Below, piece after piece: positions 8,064 through 17,526 of a stretch of DNA of 59,165 nt. The notes under the pieces are model-generated. The model searched no databases. It saw only the letters and a program-made list of their open reading frames with translations, and was not told where the DNA came from. Origin of the DNA: UBA4738 sp002413305. Its GTDB lineage: Bacteria; Actinomycetota; UBA4738. Position 1 is the first letter of the stretch. The number at the start of each line of letters is the position of its first letter. The stretch is from contig DAIUAM010000020.1 in NCBI GenBank assembly GCA_036847185.1, forward strand, positions 1-59,165. Direction: 5' to 3'. The translations under genes and the position numbers were made by a program.

Positions 8064-8711
8064 CTACCCCGTGAGAAGCTGGGTCGAATCGAGCGGCGCG
8101 ACCGAACCCTTCGTTGCGTCGAGCACGCCGAACCGCGGGTTGACCTGGACGCTCCCGCGACGAAGCTCGCCGACCAGCCACCCGGTGAAGACCTGCGTCG
8201 CCCGCGCCTGGTTCGCCAGAGCGGCCTGCCCGCCCAGCCGCGTCACCACGTCGCGTTCGACCCGCTGGAACAGGAGGTTCTCCGAGAGGTTCTCGCGTAC
8301 CTCCGCGAGCGTGAGCGTCCGCTGCCGGAGGACCCGTTCGAAGGTGGCCTGCCCCCCGACCTGCCGGACGAGCAACCGGAGCCCGGTCGACACGTCGCCC
8401 GGGGCCGGCCGGATGTGATGGCCGGTAGCGTACGCCCGCACGACCTGCAGGTGGATCAGGTAGCCGAGGAGCTGGCGGGTCAGGTCCTGCCGGAAGGCCT
8501 CGCCGCCCGGACCGGACGCCTGGGCTGCGGCCCGCGGGTCGGTGAGCTGTTCGCGGAGCAACTCGCTGAGTGCGCCCTGGGTGATGCCGGTCCCGTTCAC
8601 CACGGCCGCCGGCGGGGTCAGGCCGCCGCTGCATCCGGACAGCACCAGGGCGCCTGCCAGCACGAGTACGACCCATGGGAGGAAGCGGCGACGGAAGGAG
8701 GGCGTGACCAC
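8064..8711 (-). CDS. SurA N-terminal-like secreted lipoprotein (chaperone-like)
   Basis: A 215-residue protein starting at GTG (VVTPSFRRRF). Residues 1-32 are a lipoprotein signal peptide with lipobox LSGC. The remainder resembles the SurA/PrsA-type N-terminal helical domain: PPAAVVNGTGITQGAL, LLREQL, LLGYLIHLQVVRAYA, RTLTLAEVRENLSENLLFQRV. No parvulin isomerase domain follows, so a chaperone role on exported proteins is inferred. It precedes mazG by 3 nt, a position where Actinobacteria often have a SurA-like protein. The TATAAT box 6 nt before the GTG suggests a leaderless mRNA. Confidence 0.75.
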   Translation of the reverse strand: MVTPSFRRRFLPWVVLVLAGALVLSGCSGGLTPPAAVVNGTGITQGALSELLREQLTDPRAAAQASGPGGEAFRQDLTRQLLGYLIHLQVVRAYATGHHIRPAPGDVSTGLRLLVRQVGGQATFERVLRQRTLTLAEVRENLSENLLFQRVERDVVTRLGGQAALANQARATQVFTGWLVGELRRGSVQVNPRFGVLDATKGSVAPLDSTQLLTG

Positions 8712-8717
8712 GGCCGG

Positions 8718-8723
8718 ATTATA
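8718..8723 (-). promoter_or_regulatory. Consensus -10 (TATAAT) for leaderless lipoprotein-mazG transcript
   Basis: A perfect TATAAT on the minus strand is separated by 6 nt from the GTG start of the SurA-like gene, so transcription would begin at or next to the start codon. No SD is present. No clear -35 is visible. It is one of several promoters with this spacing in the window. Confidence 0.6.
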
Positions 8724-8733
8724 GTGACGCGGC

Positions 8734-10404
8734 CTAGCGCGGCCGGCCCGGCTTCTTGGCTTGCGACCCACCGGGCTCGACCCGTCCGGTGAGCTCCCGC
8801 TTCAGGATCTTGCCGGTGCCGGTCCGGGGCAGCTTCGAGACCACCTCGATCCGCCGCGGGACCTTGAACGAGGCCAGGTTCGAACGGCACGCCTGCTGCA
8901 CGTCGCCCGGGTCCACGTCCCCGACGACGAAGGCCACCAGGACCTGCCCGTACTCGGGGTCCGGGACGCCGGTCACCGCCACGTCCCGCACGCCGTCCAT
9001 GGCCCGGATGGTGTCTTCCACCTCCGCCGGGTACACGTTCTCGCCGCCGATCACGACCATGTCGTCGGACCGGCCCTCGACGAACAGATAGCCCTCCTCG
9101 TCGAGCCGGCCGAGATCTCCGACGGCCAGCGCACCATCTCGGCGTCCCTTGTCCTCACCCGTCGCGTATCCGTCGAACAGCGAGCCGCTCCGTACGTACA
9201 GCTCGCCGACCTCGCCGGGCGGCAGGCGGTCGCCCTCGGACGAGAGCACCAGCACCTCGACGCCGGCCACCGGTTTGCCGAGCGTCCCCGGCCGCTGCTC
9301 CTGGTCTTCCGGCGAGGCGACGGCCACCCATCCCGCCTCGGTCGAGCCGTACAGGTCGAACAGCACCGGCCCCCATGCACGTCGTACCTCGTCCCGGAGG
9401 TCCTGCGGGATGGCCGAACCACTGGCCAGCACGATCCGGAGGTTCGACACGTCGTGCCGCCCCTTCACCGCGCCGGGCACGGAGAGCATCCGGCGGATCA
9501 TGACCGGGACCATCGCCGCGGTGGTCGCCTCGTGCTCCTCGATCAGCGCGTAGGACTCCGCGGGGTCGAACCGCTCCGGCAGGACGAACGTCGCCCCCAG
9601 CAGCGTCCCCAGCACGAGCGTCAGCAGGCCGAACGAATGGAACAGGGGAGCCGGGCAGTAGATCACGTCGTCCCGGCGGAGCGGGACGGTCTCCAAGAGG
9701 CCCAGGAACTCGCGGAGGCCGGTCACGCTGGCGTCGCGTGCGGCGCCCTTCGGCTTCCCGGTGGTCCCGGAGGTGTGGATGATGAACCTCGCGCTTCCGC
9801 GGTCGATCGCGAACGGGAAGGGTGGGTGGTCGGGCGCAGCGCCGATCCAGTCCTCGTAGTCGAGCCGGCCGGAGCCGCCGCCGGCGACGACCGTGGAGAG
9901 CTCGTCGGGAAGGGCGGGCTCGACCTGTTCGGCGTGGAGCGAGTCGTAGACGAGGAGCTTCGGCTCCAGCGCCGCGAGCGCGTCCCGGAGCCCCCCCGTC
10001 CTCGCCCACGAGTTGAGCGGGCAGGCCACGATGCCCACCTTCTGGGCCCCGATCAGGGTCTGCACCAGCTCCCGGCCGTTGCGAAGGAGCAGCGCCACCC
10101 GGTCGTTCCCCCGCAGGCCCTCGGCTCGGAGGGCGTTCGCGGCGCGATTCACTCGGCGATCCAGCTCGGCCCAGGTCAGCGTGCCCCGGCGGTCCCGGAC
10201 GGCGTCCTTCGAGCCGACGGCCACCCGGGCCAGCTGGCTGGCAACGCCGAGCGACGGCCCTCGTCCCAGGTACCACGGCGCGCTTGCCGCCGCACCCACC
10301 GCTTCGCCGAACCCGAACACCCCGGCCCGGACCAGCGTCCGCACCGTGGCGGGGCGCACCACCGAGAGGACCTGGCCGAGGTCCGAACGCAACCGCCTGA
10401 TCAC
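8734..10404 (-). CDS. AMP-dependent acyl-CoA synthetase (FadD-like)
   Basis: A 556-residue ANL-superfamily ligase that would activate a carboxylic acid, probably a fatty acid, via acyl-AMP to acyl-CoA. Motifs: IIHTSGTTGKPKGAARD (P loop), LYGSTEAGWVAVA, VGDLGRLDEEGYLFVEGRSD and the C-terminal lysine region RTGTGKILKREL. No signal peptide. The start GTG (VIRRLRSD) sits 28 nt after the upstream hydrolase stop; the ORF extends further but loses family character. Pairing with an SCP2-containing hydrolase suggests lipid or sterol-like substrates. The exact acid is not predictable. Confidence 0.85.
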   Translation of the reverse strand: MIRRLRSDLGQVLSVVRPATVRTLVRAGVFGFGEAVGAAASAPWYLGRGPSLGVASQLARVAVGSKDAVRDRRGTLTWAELDRRVNRAANALRAEGLRGNDRVALLLRNGRELVQTLIGAQKVGIVACPLNSWARTGGLRDALAALEPKLLVYDSLHAEQVEPALPDELSTVVAGGGSGRLDYEDWIGAAPDHPPFPFAIDRGSARFIIHTSGTTGKPKGAARDASVTGLREFLGLLETVPLRRDDVIYCPAPLFHSFGLLTLVLGTLLGATFVLPERFDPAESYALIEEHEATTAAMVPVMIRRMLSVPGAVKGRHDVSNLRIVLASGSAIPQDLRDEVRRAWGPVLFDLYGSTEAGWVAVASPEDQEQRPGTLGKPVAGVEVLVLSSEGDRLPPGEVGELYVRSGSLFDGYATGEDKGRRDGALAVGDLGRLDEEGYLFVEGRSDDMVVIGGENVYPAEVEDTIRAMDGVRDVAVTGVPDPEYGQVLVAFVVGDVDPGDVQQACRSNLASFKVPRRIEVVSKLPRTGTGKILKRELTGRVEPGGSQAKKPGRPR

Positions 10405-10432
10405 GCCGTGGCCTGTCTCCGCGGCCGCGAGC

Positions 10433-11635
10433 TCACCCTCGTTCCTGGATGAACTCGCGCACCAGCCGGTGCGTTTCCTTGGGATGTTCGAACTGCGGCA
10501 CGTGCCCGCTGTCCTCGAGCACCACGGAGGTCGCGTTGGGCAAGGCGGCGACCACATGGCGTTCGAACCTGGCCGGGACCAGGCGGTCGCGGTCGCCCCA
10601 GACGAACAGCGCGGGGCGGGTCAGGCCCGGCAGGCGAGACCAGAAACCGTGGTCGCCGCCCGGCTCCTCCAGATAGATCTGGCGGGCTGCCGAGAAGAAG
10701 GCCATCCGTCCCCTGGGGGTCCGGAACACCCGGATGAACTCGTCCGCGGCCGCTTCGTACCATGCGGGCGGCAGCCGCGACGGCCGCGAGAACAGCCCCC
10801 GGATCCCCCCCACCACCTGGCGGTGGGAGACCGGGAGCGGCACGAGGGCCAGCTCGGGCCGGAGGACCCGGACCACCCGGACGAACTGCCGGCCCCGGAT
10901 GAACGCCGGGGACGGGGCCAGCAGCAGCAGCGTCCCCACCCGCTCGGGCGCGACCATCCCCACCTCAAGCGCGACCCGCCCTCCCATCGAGTTGCCCAGC
11001 ACGTGGGCGCGTTCGATGCCCAGCTCGTCCATCAGCCCGGTGAGCCACCCGGAGAAGAACGCGGCGGTGTAGGCGCGGATGGGCTTCGCGGAATCGCCGA
11101 ACCCGGGGAGGTCGGGAGCGATCACCCGGAAGTCTCGGGCCAGGTCCCAGATGGTGGGCAGGAGCGACGAGTTCGTGGCGCCCAGGCCGTGGAGCGCGAT
11201 CAGCGGCGGTCCCTTCCCGGCTTCGAGGTAGGAGGTGTGGAGCCTGCGGACCCGAACCGATCGCGCGGTCGGCCACCGCTTCGGGCGCTGCTTCGGCCGG
11301 AACATCGAATCCAGGCGCAGGGCCAGGGCGAGGTTCCCCCGCACCCGGAGGTCGCCCTTCAGGAACGCTTCGACGCCGGACCGGGTCCCGCCGATCACGG
11401 CTGCGAGCGTCTCCGGGTCGCTCAGGATCCGCAGTGTGGGCGCCTCGAGCTGACCGGGCTCGATCGTCATCTCCCCGCCGGCGATGCGGGCGGTCCATCC
11501 GATCCCGTCGCCGGCATCCATGCTGACCGTGGCGGACACGTCCGGCGGCGGGACGGCCTCGCGGGCCTCGCTTCGGAGCACGTCCTCCAGGGACGGCGTG
11601 CGGGTCGCGGGCCGGATCGTTTGCGTCTGCCTCAT
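10433..11635 (-). CDS. SCP2-domain alpha/beta hydrolase fusion
   Basis: A 400-residue protein. Residues about 15-115 look like an SCP2 sterol/lipid-binding domain (SATVSMDAGDGIGWTARIAG, DPETLAAVIGGTRSGVEAFL, GDLRVRGNLALAL). From about 130 on it is an alpha/beta hydrolase with oxyanion region LIALHGLG, nucleophile elbow GNSMGG, acid in WGDRDRLVP and catalytic His in DSGHVPQFE. The fusion would deliver a lipid directly to the hydrolase. It lies 28 nt upstream of the acyl-CoA synthetase and is probably co-transcribed. The substrate is unknown. Confidence 0.82.
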   Translation of the reverse strand: MRQTQTIRPATRTPSLEDVLRSEAREAVPPPDVSATVSMDAGDGIGWTARIAGGEMTIEPGQLEAPTLRILSDPETLAAVIGGTRSGVEAFLKGDLRVRGNLALALRLDSMFRPKQRPKRWPTARSVRVRRLHTSYLEAGKGPPLIALHGLGATNSSLLPTIWDLARDFRVIAPDLPGFGDSAKPIRAYTAAFFSGWLTGLMDELGIERAHVLGNSMGGRVALEVGMVAPERVGTLLLLAPSPAFIRGRQFVRVVRVLRPELALVPLPVSHRQVVGGIRGLFSRPSRLPPAWYEAAADEFIRVFRTPRGRMAFFSAARQIYLEEPGGDHGFWSRLPGLTRPALFVWGDRDRLVPARFERHVVAALPNATSVVLEDSGHVPQFEHPKETHRLVREFIQERG

Positions 11636-11672
11636 CAGCTCCCGCCAACCTTACCCCGGCCCGTCCGCCGGC

Positions 11673-14600
11673 CTATCCTCCGGGAACGGCGAGCTCGCCG
11701 GCCGCGGTTCGAAGCACCCCCTCGACCCACCGGGCCAGCGCCTCGCCGCCGAGGTTCACCGGCGGATCCAGGTTCAGGGTCTGGCTAACCGGATGGTACG
11801 TGGACCCCTCCTCCTGTTCGACCACCGTCAGCCCGAATCCCTCCCCGACCGGCTTGATGCGAACCTGCAGGCGGTAGGTCGTGATTTCCTTCGCCCCCAG
11901 GGCGAGCGCAGTGAGCTTCAGCGAGGCCACGGCCATGAGGGCCGTCACCGGAGCCGGCAGCGCGCCGAAACGATCCTCGGCCTCCTCGCCCACCGTGGCC
12001 AGCTCCTCGTGGCCCTTCGCGGTCCCGATCCGCCGGTACAGCTCCAGCCGGAGGGCCTCCTGCCCGACCCACTCGGGTGGGACGAACGCCTTTACCGGGA
12101 GATCGATCCGCATCTCCCGTTCGGGTTCCATCGGCTCGCCCTTCATCTCCGCGATGGACTCCGCCAGGAGCTTCAGGTACGTGTCGAACCCGACCGCGGC
12201 GATGTGGCCGTGCTGTTCGGCGCCCAGCAGGTTGCCGGCCCCACGGATCTCGAGGTCCTTCATGGCGATCGAGATCCCGCTCCCCAGCGCGGTGAACCGG
12301 CTGATCGCCTCCAGGCGGGCGTGCGCCTCGTCGGTCATGTGCGTCTGTGGCGAGAAGAAGAGGTAGGCGAAGGCCCGTTCGGCGCTTCGTCCCACCCGGC
12401 CGCGCAGCTGGTACAGCTGGGCCAGGCCGAGGCGGTCGGACCGCTCGACGACCAGCGTGTTCGCGCTGGGCACGTCCAGCCCGCTCTCGATGATCGTCGT
12501 GCAGACCAGGACGTCGGCGGTCCGGTCCCAGAACTCGAGCATCATCTTCTCCAGCCGCTCCTCGTCCATCTGCCCGTGGGCGACGACGACCCGAGCCTCC
12601 TCACCGAGTTTCGCCCGGAGCTCCCCCGCCTTGCGTTCGATCGTCTCCACGCGGTTGTGGACCCAGAAGACCTGGCCGCCCCGGAGCAGCTCGCGCCGAA
12701 CGGCCCCCAGCGCCATGTCGTCGTCGTACGGCCCGACGTAGGTGAGAACCGGCTGGCGGTCCTCGGGTGGAGTGTCGACCACGCTCATGTCGCGGATGCC
12801 CGCCAGCGACATCTCGAGCGTCCGGGGGATGGGCGTGGCAGTCATGGTCAGCACGTCCACGCTGGTCCGGAGCTTCTTCAGGCGTTCCTTGTGAACGACG
12901 CCGAACCGCTGCTCCTCGTCCACGACCAGCAGGCCCAGGTCCTTGAAGGCCACATCGGAGCTGAGCAGGCGATGCGTGCCGATCAGCACGTCGACCTTGC
13001 CCTCCTTCGCCGCCTCGAGGGTGCGCCGCTGCTGTGCCGGGTCCACGAACCGGGACAGCATCTCCAGGGTTACGGGGAATGGCGCGAACCGCTCGCTGAA
13101 CGTCACGTAATGCTGTTCGGCCAGCAGCGTGGTCGGGACCAGGACCGCGACCTGCCGGCCCTCCATCACCGCCTTGAACGCGGCGCGCACGGCGATCTCG
13201 GTCTTTCCGTAGCCGACGTCGCCGCAGATCAGGCGGTCCATCGGCTTCGGCAGCTCCATGTCGCGCTTCACCTCTTCGATGGCCCCGACCTGGTCGCGGG
13301 TCTCCTCGAAGGGGAACGCGTCCTCCAGCTCGCGCTGCCACGGGGTGTCCGGACCGAACGCGTGGCCGGGCGCGCTGAGACGGACGCTGTACAGCCGGAC
13401 CAGCTCGCCGGCCATGTCGCGGACCGCACGACGGACGCGCGACTTCGCCCGGACCCAGTCGTTCGTCCCGAGGCGATGCAGCCGGGGCGCCTCCCCGCCG
13501 ACGTACTTCGCCACCACGCCGACCTGGTCGGACGGGACGTAGAGCTTGTCGCCCTGCGCGTACTCCAGGAGCAGGTAGTCGCGTTCGCTGCCGGCCACCG
13601 CCCGGCGGACCATCCCCACGTACCGGCCGACCCCATGCACCGTGTGGACGGCGAGGTCCCCCGGGGTGAGCTCGACCTCCACCCCGTCGGTCTTCCGCCG
13701 GGTGATCCGCGGGGCGGTCCGGGTGTGGCGGCGGCTGCCGAACAGGTCCTCCTCGGTGACGAACGCGAGCCCGCCGGATGCCAGCGCGCCTCCCAGACCG
13801 GGGTCGGGTTCGAACTGGAATCCCTCGGCGACGTCGGCTTCGATGTCCGTGCGCGACTCCGCCGGCAGTCCGCGGGCGGCGAGGACTTCCTCGGCGCGCT
13901 GCAGGCTGCCCCGGCCCTCCGCGGCCAGGACCACCCGCGCGCCTCGGTCATGCAGGGCCCGGACCCGCTCGGCCATCGGCTCGAGCCGGCCGGGCGCCTC
14001 CCAGCCGCGGAGCCCGAGGTCGATCGCCTCCGGACCGGCCAGGTCCGAAAGCTCGACGCGCTGCTTCGACCCCAGGGACGCTTCGAACTCGTGGATCACG
14101 CTGGGCCCCGGCCAGGCGCTCGCCTCGGCGATCGCTTCGGCTTCGTCGAGGATGTGCCGGGCTCGGTCGGAGATCCGCATCGAACCGGCCACCACCACCC
14201 ACGCTCCCCTTGGCAGGAGGTCGGTCAGGAGCGGCAACCGGTCGTGGATCAGCGGGAGGACCTGCTCCATGCCTTCGAAGGCCAGGCCTTCCGAGAGGCG
14301 CTCCAGGGACGCGCGATACTGCCCGCGGAAGCGCGGGAGGGCATCCTCCGCCCGCCTGCGCACCTCCTCGGTGACGAGCAGCTCGCGGCACGGGTGGACC
14401 TCGATCCCCGCCAGCCGTCCCGTCGAGAGCTGACTGGACGGCGAGAACTCGCGGAGCGATTCGATCTCGTCGCCGCTGTAGTCGGCCCGGGCCGGCCGGC
14501 GGGAGGTCGCGGGGAACACGTCGAGGATGCCACCTCGAATCGCGAACTCACCCCGGTGCTCCACCACGTCCACCCGGCCGTACCCGAGCCCGACCAGGTG

Positions 14601-15065
14601 CTCGGCCAGGCGGTCGGGAGCGAGGACGGTGCCGGGCGCCAGGTGGAGCGGCTCGTGCTCGCCGAGGTCGGGATTGAGGCCCTGAAGAACGGCCAGGACC
14701 GGGGCCGCCACCACCACCGCCCCGGTCGCCCGCCGCAGCCGGTACGCCCCGCGGGCCCGGGCGCTGGCCACCAGCGGGCCCGGGCTGATGCCTTCGTAGG
14801 GGAGCGACTCCCAGGCGGGGAACCGGACAACGCGCTCGGGACCGAGGAACGCTTCGGCTCCGGCCGCGAGCGCGTCAGAGGCCCGCGGGTCGTGCCCGAC
14901 CACCAGGACGGGCGCGTCCAGCGTGCGGGCCAGGACGGCCACGGCAAAGGCGTGTCCGGGCGAGGCGGCGCGGGCCGTCCGGACCGGCCCCGGCGCGGCC
15001 AGCAAACGCTGGAACGGCCCGGTGCCGGCCGCTTCGTCGAGCACCTCCGTGAGGGCTTCGTTCAC
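11673..15065 (-). CDS. mfd: Transcription-repair coupling factor
   Basis: A 1130-residue Mfd translocase that removes RNA polymerase stalled at lesions and recruits UvrA. Order: UvrB-like N-terminal modules (RFPAWESLPYEGISP, RGGILDVFPATS), the RNA polymerase-interacting CarD-like domain (LTPGDLAVHTVHGVGRYVGM), SF2 helicase motifs GDVGYGKTEIAVRAAFKAV, VDEEQRFGV, TMTATPIPRTLEMSL, TTIIESGLDVPSANTL and YQLRGRVGRS, then the TRCF C-terminal domain. I start at GTG (VNEALTEVLD) with GGAAGG upstream. The long open frame on the opposite strand is a composition shadow. Neighbours pth and rplY are the usual ones. Confidence 0.97.
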   Translation of the reverse strand: MNEALTEVLDEAAGTGPFQRLLAAPGPVRTARAASPGHAFAVAVLARTLDAPVLVVGHDPRASDALAAGAEAFLGPERVVRFPAWESLPYEGISPGPLVASARARGAYRLRRATGAVVVAAPVLAVLQGLNPDLGEHEPLHLAPGTVLAPDRLAEHLVGLGYGRVDVVEHRGEFAIRGGILDVFPATSRRPARADYSGDEIESLREFSPSSQLSTGRLAGIEVHPCRELLVTEEVRRRAEDALPRFRGQYRASLERLSEGLAFEGMEQVLPLIHDRLPLLTDLLPRGAWVVVAGSMRISDRARHILDEAEAIAEASAWPGPSVIHEFEASLGSKQRVELSDLAGPEAIDLGLRGWEAPGRLEPMAERVRALHDRGARVVLAAEGRGSLQRAEEVLAARGLPAESRTDIEADVAEGFQFEPDPGLGGALASGGLAFVTEEDLFGSRRHTRTAPRITRRKTDGVEVELTPGDLAVHTVHGVGRYVGMVRRAVAGSERDYLLLEYAQGDKLYVPSDQVGVVAKYVGGEAPRLHRLGTNDWVRAKSRVRRAVRDMAGELVRLYSVRLSAPGHAFGPDTPWQRELEDAFPFEETRDQVGAIEEVKRDMELPKPMDRLICGDVGYGKTEIAVRAAFKAVMEGRQVAVLVPTTLLAEQHYVTFSERFAPFPVTLEMLSRFVDPAQQRRTLEAAKEGKVDVLIGTHRLLSSDVAFKDLGLLVVDEEQRFGVVHKERLKKLRTSVDVLTMTATPIPRTLEMSLAGIRDMSVVDTPPEDRQPVLTYVGPYDDDMALGAVRRELLRGGQVFWVHNRVETIERKAGELRAKLGEEARVVVAHGQMDEERLEKMMLEFWDRTADVLVCTTIIESGLDVPSANTLVVERSDRLGLAQLYQLRGRVGRSAERAFAYLFFSPQTHMTDEAHARLEAISRFTALGSGISIAMKDLEIRGAGNLLGAEQHGHIAAVGFDTYLKLLAESIAEMKGEPMEPEREMRIDLPVKAFVPPEWVGQEALRLELYRRIGTAKGHEELATVGEEAEDRFGALPAPVTALMAVASLKLTALALGAKEITTYRLQVRIKPVGEGFGLTVVEQEEGSTYHPVSQTLNLDPPVNLGGEALARWVEGVLRTAAGELAVPGG

Positions 15066-15202
15066 CTGTTCGCTTCCGTCCTTCCTCGGACCCTGGGACC
15101 CGTGCAGCACGAACAGGCCCGGTCGCCTCGCGACCCGGCCTGTGAGACTTCGCACACATCCGGCGCCCCGTGGCTCCGCGGCGCCGCCGTCTCTGGCCTT
15201 CG

Positions 15203-15208
15203 ATTGTA
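15203..15208 (-). promoter_or_regulatory. Putative -10 box (TACAAT) upstream of mfd
   Basis: TACAAT on the minus strand lies between the LLM oxidoreductase and mfd and would give an mfd leader of about 130 nt. No -35 of note is seen at the normal distance. Confidence 0.35.
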
Positions 15209-15232
15209 CGGGCGGGCTCCGACACGCTCGCT

Positions 15233-16042
15233 TCACACGGTGGGCGGGCCCTGCTCGACCCGTTCCCGGAACCGGCCGAGGTGTTCGTCGGACGCCTTCC
15301 CCGCCCATCGGACCTCCAGCCACCAGGTTGCTCCGGCCTCGGCCAGGGCCTCGGGTTCGTCGCCGGGCGTCTCGCCCTCCACCACGATGTCGAAGTTGCC
15401 GGGGTCCTGGTGGTGATCCGCGACGAACGACCGCATGGCCGCGACGTCCTCCGGGGTCGCCTTCCGTGGCTTCCCGTCAGCGTCGAACACGTTCGGCAGC
15501 AGGCCGTCGAACCGCACCGCCCGAGCCATGGACTTCGGCCGGGGCCACGCCCCGACCACCCAGATCGGGATGCGCGGCCGCTGCACCGGGGGGGGTGGCG
15601 GGAAGAAGCCGGTCGGTTCGATCCGGTAGTGCTGCCCCTCGTACCGGAACGGCTGACCCGCCCACAGCCCGGTCAGCACTTCGAGGCCCTCGTCGACCAG
15701 TTCGGCGCGCGTCCGCCGGTCGGTGACCTCACCGAACGCGACGAACCCGGTCTCCACCGCACCCAGGCCGACCGAAAGGATCAGCCGCCCTCCCGAGAGG
15801 TGGTCCAGGCTGACCGTCTCGCTGGCCAGCTTCCAGGGCCGCATCCGGGACAGGGGCGACAGCATCGTTCCCAGCCGGATGCGCTCGGTCCGCACCGCCG
15901 CCGCGGCCAGAGCGACCCACGCGTCGAACCCCCACACGGGTTCGAACACGAAGAATCCGTCCCAGCCCGCCTGTTCGGCATCCTGCGCGATATCCGACGC
16001 CGTGCGCGGGTCGCCGAAAGGAAGGACGACCCCGAACTTCAC
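15233..16042 (-). CDS. LLM-class (luciferase-like) F420-type oxidoreductase
   Basis: A 269-residue TIM-barrel flavin/F420 oxidoreductase of the bacterial luciferase-like superfamily. Recognisable pieces are MKFGVVLPFGDPR, AEQAGWDGFFVFEP, TERIRLGTMLSPLSRMRPWKLA, LDHLSGGRLILSVGLG and PRIPIWVVGAWPRPKSMARA. In Actinobacteria such proteins commonly use coenzyme F420; that cofactor is inferred, not visible. The substrate is unknown. It starts with GTG and sits between pth and mfd. Confidence 0.85.
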   Translation of the reverse strand: MKFGVVLPFGDPRTASDIAQDAEQAGWDGFFVFEPVWGFDAWVALAAAAVRTERIRLGTMLSPLSRMRPWKLASETVSLDHLSGGRLILSVGLGAVETGFVAFGEVTDRRTRAELVDEGLEVLTGLWAGQPFRYEGQHYRIEPTGFFPPPPPVQRPRIPIWVVGAWPRPKSMARAVRFDGLLPNVFDADGKPRKATPEDVAAMRSFVADHHQDPGNFDIVVEGETPGDEPEALAEAGATWWLEVRWAGKASDEHLGRFRERVEQGPPTV

Positions 16043-16120
16043 CCGCGGTCTGGGCCTTGTAGCAGGACTTCGACGTCGATCGAGAACCCTGGGATCTTTG
16101 AAGAGGTCACGGACGACATC

Positions 16121-16717
16121 CTAGTCGCGGGCAGTGGGCGGCCCGGATCGATTGAAGCGGTCCTGCGCCGTCCTGAGCCCTTCGCCGATCAGCGTGAGGA
16201 CCGCATCGGCCGCCTCTTCCAGGAGCACCGCAACCTCGTCCTGCTCACGCTTGGCGAACGGCTGCAGCACGTAGTCGATGGGGTCGATACGCCCCGAGGG
16301 CCGGCCCACACCGATCCGGACCCGGTGGAAGTCCGCGGAGCGGAACGCTTCGACCAGTGAGTTCAACCCGTTGTGCCCGGCCGTCGAGCCGCCCTTCTTC
16401 ACCCGCAGCGCGCCGAGGGGGAGGTCGATCTCGTCGTGGGCGGCGATGACGCGGTCCACCGGGACACCTCGCCGGCGCGCGAAGGACGCGATCGGCGGGC
16501 CGGATTCGTTCATCCACGTCCCCGCGAACACCAGCAGCACCGGCGTGCCCTGGTGGTTCGCTTCGGCGGCCAGCACCGAGGAGAACCGCACCTTGCGCAG
16601 TCGCGCGCCGAAGCGTCCGGCCAGGATCGCCACCACCATCGCGCCGGCGTTGTGACGGGTGTTCGCGTAGCGCTCACCCGGATTGCCGAGCCCAGCCACC
16701 AGACAGGTCTCGGCCAC
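16121..16717 (-). CDS. pth: Peptidyl-tRNA hydrolase
   Basis: A 198-residue Pth that recycles peptidyl-tRNA released from stalled ribosomes. Motifs: LVAGLGNPGERYANTRHNAG (catalytic His), TWMNESGPPIASF, AAHDEIDLPLGALRVKKGG and STAGHNGLNSLVEAF, GVGRPSGRIDPIDYVL. Length is usual. Start GTG. It lies 33 nt after rplY, the classical rplY-pth pair. Confidence 0.97.
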   Translation of the reverse strand: MAETCLVAGLGNPGERYANTRHNAGAMVVAILAGRFGARLRKVRFSSVLAAEANHQGTPVLLVFAGTWMNESGPPIASFARRRGVPVDRVIAAHDEIDLPLGALRVKKGGSTAGHNGLNSLVEAFRSADFHRVRIGVGRPSGRIDPIDYVLQPFAKREQDEVAVLLEEAADAVLTLIGEGLRTAQDRFNRSGPPTARD

Positions 16718-16750
16718 GACCGGACGCTCTCCGAACCGGGCCGGCCGGAG

Positions 16751-17431
16751 CTAGCTCTCCGAGCCCGAGCCGGACTCGGACTCGGACGGACCGCCCTCGG
16801 CACCCTCTCCTTCGGCAGCGCCCTCGGCGGCTTCGGCCTCCTCGCCCTCGACCGCCTCGACCTCCTCCTCCAGCCGCAGGACCTGCGGCGGCACGACCGA
16901 GACCACGGTCTCCTCGGTGGGGGTCAGGATCGTGACGTTCCGGGGGACCTTGAGGTCCTCCACCCGGAGGGACTCGTTGATGCCCAGGCCGGAGATGTCT
17001 GCTTCGATCGACGCCGGCACATCCTGCGGGAAGGATTCGACCTGCAACGCCCACAGGTGGTGCTCGACGACGCCGCCCTCCTTCACCCCGTGCGACTCGC
17101 CGACCAGGTGCACCGGGACCTCGACGTGGATCTTCTCGTCGCGGGCGATCCGCAGGAAGTCGACGTGGATGAACTGGCCCTTGATGAGGTCGCGCTGGAC
17201 CTCGCGGGGCATGGCCAGGACGTTCTCGCTGTCCACCTTGAGGTCGACCAGCACGTTCATGCCGGCGTCGGTGTGCAGGAGGTGGAACAGCTCCTTCCCG
17301 TCAACGGTCACCGGGACGGGCTCGGTGCCGTGGCCGTACACAACTGCGGGCACCCGGCCCTTCGCCCGGACCTTGTGGGCCGCGCCCTTGCCCGTATCCT
17401 CGCGTCGTTCGGCCGTCAGCTTGCGTTCCAT
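16751..17431 (-). CDS. rplY: 50S ribosomal protein L25 (Ctc form)
   Basis: A 226-residue general-stress (Ctc) form of L25, which binds 5S rRNA in the large subunit. N-terminal L25 domain: GKGAAHKVRAKGRVPAVVYG, MNVLVDLKV, QFIHVDFLRIARDEKIHVEV. The C-terminal TL5 beta domain contains ADISGLGINESLRVEDLKVP. A Glu/Ala/Gly/Ser-rich acidic tail of about 35 residues is typical for high-GC organisms. The ATG has GGAGG 5-6 nt upstream. Confidence 0.96.
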   Translation of the reverse strand: MERKLTAERREDTGKGAAHKVRAKGRVPAVVYGHGTEPVPVTVDGKELFHLLHTDAGMNVLVDLKVDSENVLAMPREVQRDLIKGQFIHVDFLRIARDEKIHVEVPVHLVGESHGVKEGGVVEHHLWALQVESFPQDVPASIEADISGLGINESLRVEDLKVPRNVTILTPTEETVVSVVPPQVLRLEEEVEAVEGEEAEAAEGAAEGEGAEGGPSESESGSGSES

Positions 17432-17487
17432 GGGGTTCCTCCGGGAAGTCTCTTCATTGGAAGGGCGCCGATCGCGTCCGGCCAGAC

Positions 17488-17493
17488 ATCATA
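17488..17493 (-). promoter_or_regulatory. Putative -10 box of rplY
   Basis: TATGAT on the minus strand lies 56 nt upstream of the rplY ATG, in the 95-nt gap after the NTF2-like gene. This supports a separate rplY-pth transcript. No convincing -35 is visible. Confidence 0.4.
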
Positions 17494-17526
17494 CCGGCGG
17501 ATCGCGCCGCCCGGCCTGGTGGATAC

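Noticed and set aside
11484..15416. A 1310-codon open frame on the plus strand opposite mfd
   Set aside because: It is a composition shadow. The sequence is Arg/Pro/Gln/Asp-rich with no family features, while the minus strand encodes a complete Mfd.
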